NCBI GenBank assembly: GCA_021162285.1
Contig: JAGGYZ010000031.1
Coordinates: 1-7,098, forward strand
Reading direction: 5' to 3'
From: Candidatus Fermentibacteraceae bacterium
GTDB taxonomy: Bacteria > Fermentibacterota > Fermentibacteria > Fermentibacterales > JCC-6
Length of the DNA: 7,098 nt
How positions within the stretch are numbered: the first letter of the stretch is position 1; each line of letters opens with the position of its first letter. Shown here piece after piece: positions 5,828 to 7,098 of the stretch. The notes below the pieces were generated by a model that made no database searches, was not told the DNA's origin, and was given only the letters and a program-made list of their open reading frames with translations. The position numbers and the translations under genes were made by a program.

Positions 5828-7098
5828 CTATCCGTTTGTCTGTTCCCAGTGTTCAGGCCATGGGATGGTGCCGGTGATGCTGCTGTCTTCTGAAAGTCTG
5901 CTTTTCAGTTTGATGAAGGTGTTGTTGAACTCCATGTGCGGCAGCTTCAGCTTTGTAATAATTTCAATTGCTTTCATGTAATCTTCGTAGGCCGGTTCTG
6001 TCCTGCCGCAGAGGTATTCCAAATAGCCTCTGCCTGCTAGAGAAATTGCCTGGTTCTCTGTATCTCCTATTTCCGTAAAAACACCAACTGCTTCTGTGTA
6101 GAGTTTCAGTGAATCCTCATATCGCTCTTCTGCAAGACGGAGAAGTCCCCGGTTGGTGGTTATCCAGGCTGCCGTTCGCCTGTCACCGATTTCCTCCATA
6201 ATATCAAGGGCATCACAGTACGATTCTTCAGCTTTCTCAAACAGTTTCCTGTTTCGGAGTGAATTGCCAAGGTTGCAGAGAAAGATACCCTCAGGCATTC
6301 TGTCGCCCAGTTTGCGGAATATCTTTATTGCTTTTTTGAAAAAGATTTCAGCTTTCTCTGAATCTTTCCGGTCGTGGTACATGCTTCCAAGGTTTCCAAG
6401 AGTTACAGCTTCGCCTCTTACATCCCCTATTTCCAGGAAAATAACCAGCACTTCCTCAAGAAGAGCAGCTGCCTTGTCGGTTTCTCCCATGTTTCTGCGA
6501 AGTATGCCAAGATTACCCAGTGCTTTTGCCTCACCTCTTCGGTCAGCGTATTTAATGCAAAGTTCTTTTGCCTGCTGAAAGTACTCTCCAGCCATGGCGA
6601 AGTCCCGACGAATTCCTGCAATAACGCCCAGACTGCTCAGCACATCACTCTGTGTTTCCTCAAGGTTGTTGCTGCGACATATTTCAAGGGAGGTATGAAG
6701 ATGAGTTGATGCGTCATCAATCTCTCTTACAGCGGTGAAGTATGATCCTGTTGCAAGTTCCAGCTCCGCAATCCATTCTGTGAGATTGTTGTTATTGGCC
6801 ACCTGAAGTGCCCTTTTCAGCAGAGAATGCAACTCTTCCCACCTGTGTGTGTACTGAAGAACAAGCCCTGTTCTTCTCAGTACTCCAAGAAATTTTTCAA
6901 GTGAATCAGCATCGTTTTCAAGGGGAGACAGCCAGCTGTCCAGCTTGTTCCCCCACTTCAGAACGGCTTCGTACTGGTAGTTCTGTGATGCGTGTTTCTG
7001 GGCAACGATGGCCCACTTTACTGCAGAAGGCTCTTCTCCGGCCCTCTCCCAGTGTTCCGCCAGCTTTGCCGATACTCTCTCGGAGTCCCCGACGAAAA
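5828..7098 (-). CDS. TPR-repeat protein, C-terminal part (5' end outside window)
   Basis: The frame is open without a stop to the right edge, giving 422 visible residues that end at TAG 5830-5828. The TTG at 6832 is not a convincing start, because coding-like sequence continues before it. Seven consecutive TPR units of exactly 40 residues occupy visible residues 104-383. Most later units begin with GD and share a LGNLG-type first helix and a (K)A...(A)(I/L).I second helix. The upstream segment (AKLAEHWERAG, then AIVAQKHASQNYQYEAVLKW) resembles the helical region after the NTPase in STAND-type ATPases and in large Ser/Thr kinase or guanylate cyclase fusions. The gene is therefore probably the C-terminal sensor or scaffold part of a large signalling protein (inference). 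The 40-residue period, longer than the standard 34, is typical of the TPR_12-like arrays in such proteins. It is convergent with the lipoprotein gene, 2 bp away. Confidence 0.85.
   Translation of the reverse strand, partial: FVGDSERVSAKLAEHWERAGEEPSAVKWAIVAQKHASQNYQYEAVLKWGNKLDSWLSPLENDADSLEKFLGVLRRTGLVLQYTHRWEELHSLLKRALQVANNNNLTEWIAELELATGSYFTAVREIDDASTHLHTSLEICRSNNLEETQSDVLSSLGVIAGIRRDFAMAGEYFQQAKELCIKYADRRGEAKALGNLGILRRNMGETDKAAALLEEVLVIFLEIGDVRGEAVTLGNLGSMYHDRKDSEKAEIFFKKAIKIFRKLGDRMPEGIFLCNLGNSLRNRKLFEKAEESYCDALDIMEEIGDRRTAAWITTNRGLLRLAEERYEDSLKLYTEAVGVFTEIGDTENQAISLAGRGYLEYLCGRTEPAYEDYMKAIEIITKLKLPHMEFNNTFIKLKSRLSEDSSITGTIPWPEHWEQTNG
5948..6787 (-). repeat. Seven coding TPR repeats of exactly 120 bp
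   Basis: Seven 40-codon units run with no insertion or deletion. In reading order they begin NLTEW, NLEET, YADRR (shifted by one residue, ADRR in register), GDVRG, GDRMP, GDRRT and GDTEN. The middle units keep LGNLG or CNLG at the same place. DNA similarity is highest around the NLG codons of units three to five (near 6510, 6390 and 6270). Confidence 0.75.

Noticed and set aside
6153..6578. Plus-strand frame of 141 residues antisense to the TPR gene
   Set aside because: It mirrors the TPR codons: periodic, serine- and arginine-rich, and with no ribosome site. It is a shadow of the repeat array.
5828..6832. TPR gene read as a complete 334-residue protein starting at TTG 6832
   Set aside because: The same frame stays open and coding-like to the window edge (88 more residues, with helical AEHWERAG-type sequence), so the gene is truncated by the window.
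1..7098. Defence island or mobile element
   Set aside because: RmuC and a TPR protein can occur near such regions, but there is no transposase, integrase, terminal repeat, toxin pair or nuclease/helicase cluster here.

Overview
The window is a compact chromosomal stretch of a diderm (Gram-negative-type) bacterium. It carries eight protein-coding genes and no RNA genes, mobile elements or CRISPR arrays that I can see. A Sec-exported DUF1007-type protein and a lipoprotein with a clear lipobox support a two-membrane cell. Base composition is moderate and all frames read with the standard bacterial code. Five of the seven visible starts appear to be TTG or GTG. The mix of genes (isoaspartyl methyltransferase, RmuC, an exported dikinase-like protein, a DUF6150-like repeat protein, a 40-residue TPR protein) recalls uncultured FCB-like or Fermentibacteria/Aegiribacteria-like lineages, but that placement is a guess.

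Layout. (1) 1-220, minus: N-terminal part of a DUF1007 (ZevA-like) periplasmic protein, cut by the window edge. (2) 292-930, plus: pcm, protein-L-isoaspartate O-methyltransferase, divergent from gene 1 across 71 bp. (3) 927-1319, minus: a 130-residue uncharacterised protein that looks like two tandem copies of one small beta domain, overlapping the pcm end by 4 bp. (4) about 1456-3414, plus: an exported protein with a phosphohistidine swivel domain followed by a PPDK/PEP-synthase-type ATP-grasp domain. This is the order seen in alpha-glucan water dikinases, and there is no PEP-binding barrel. (5) 3415-4881, minus: rmuC, abutting gene 4 with no spacer. (6) 5106-5381, plus: a 91-residue protein made almost wholly of six 13-residue repeats (DUF6150-like). 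(7) 5382-5825, plus: a small lipoprotein beginning on the base after the stop codon of gene 6. (8) 5828-7098, minus: the C-terminal part of a larger protein with seven exact 40-residue TPR units, running off the right edge.

How the genes relate. Strands alternate almost gene by gene, so most genes are their own transcription units. Only the repeat-protein/lipoprotein pair looks like an operon. The three tail-to-tail junctions have a 4-bp overlap, no gap, and a 2-bp gap, which leaves no room for a conventional terminator. I see no single multi-gene pathway. Most worth following up are the exported dikinase-like protein, the six-repeat protein with its coupled lipoprotein, and the duplicated-domain unknown.
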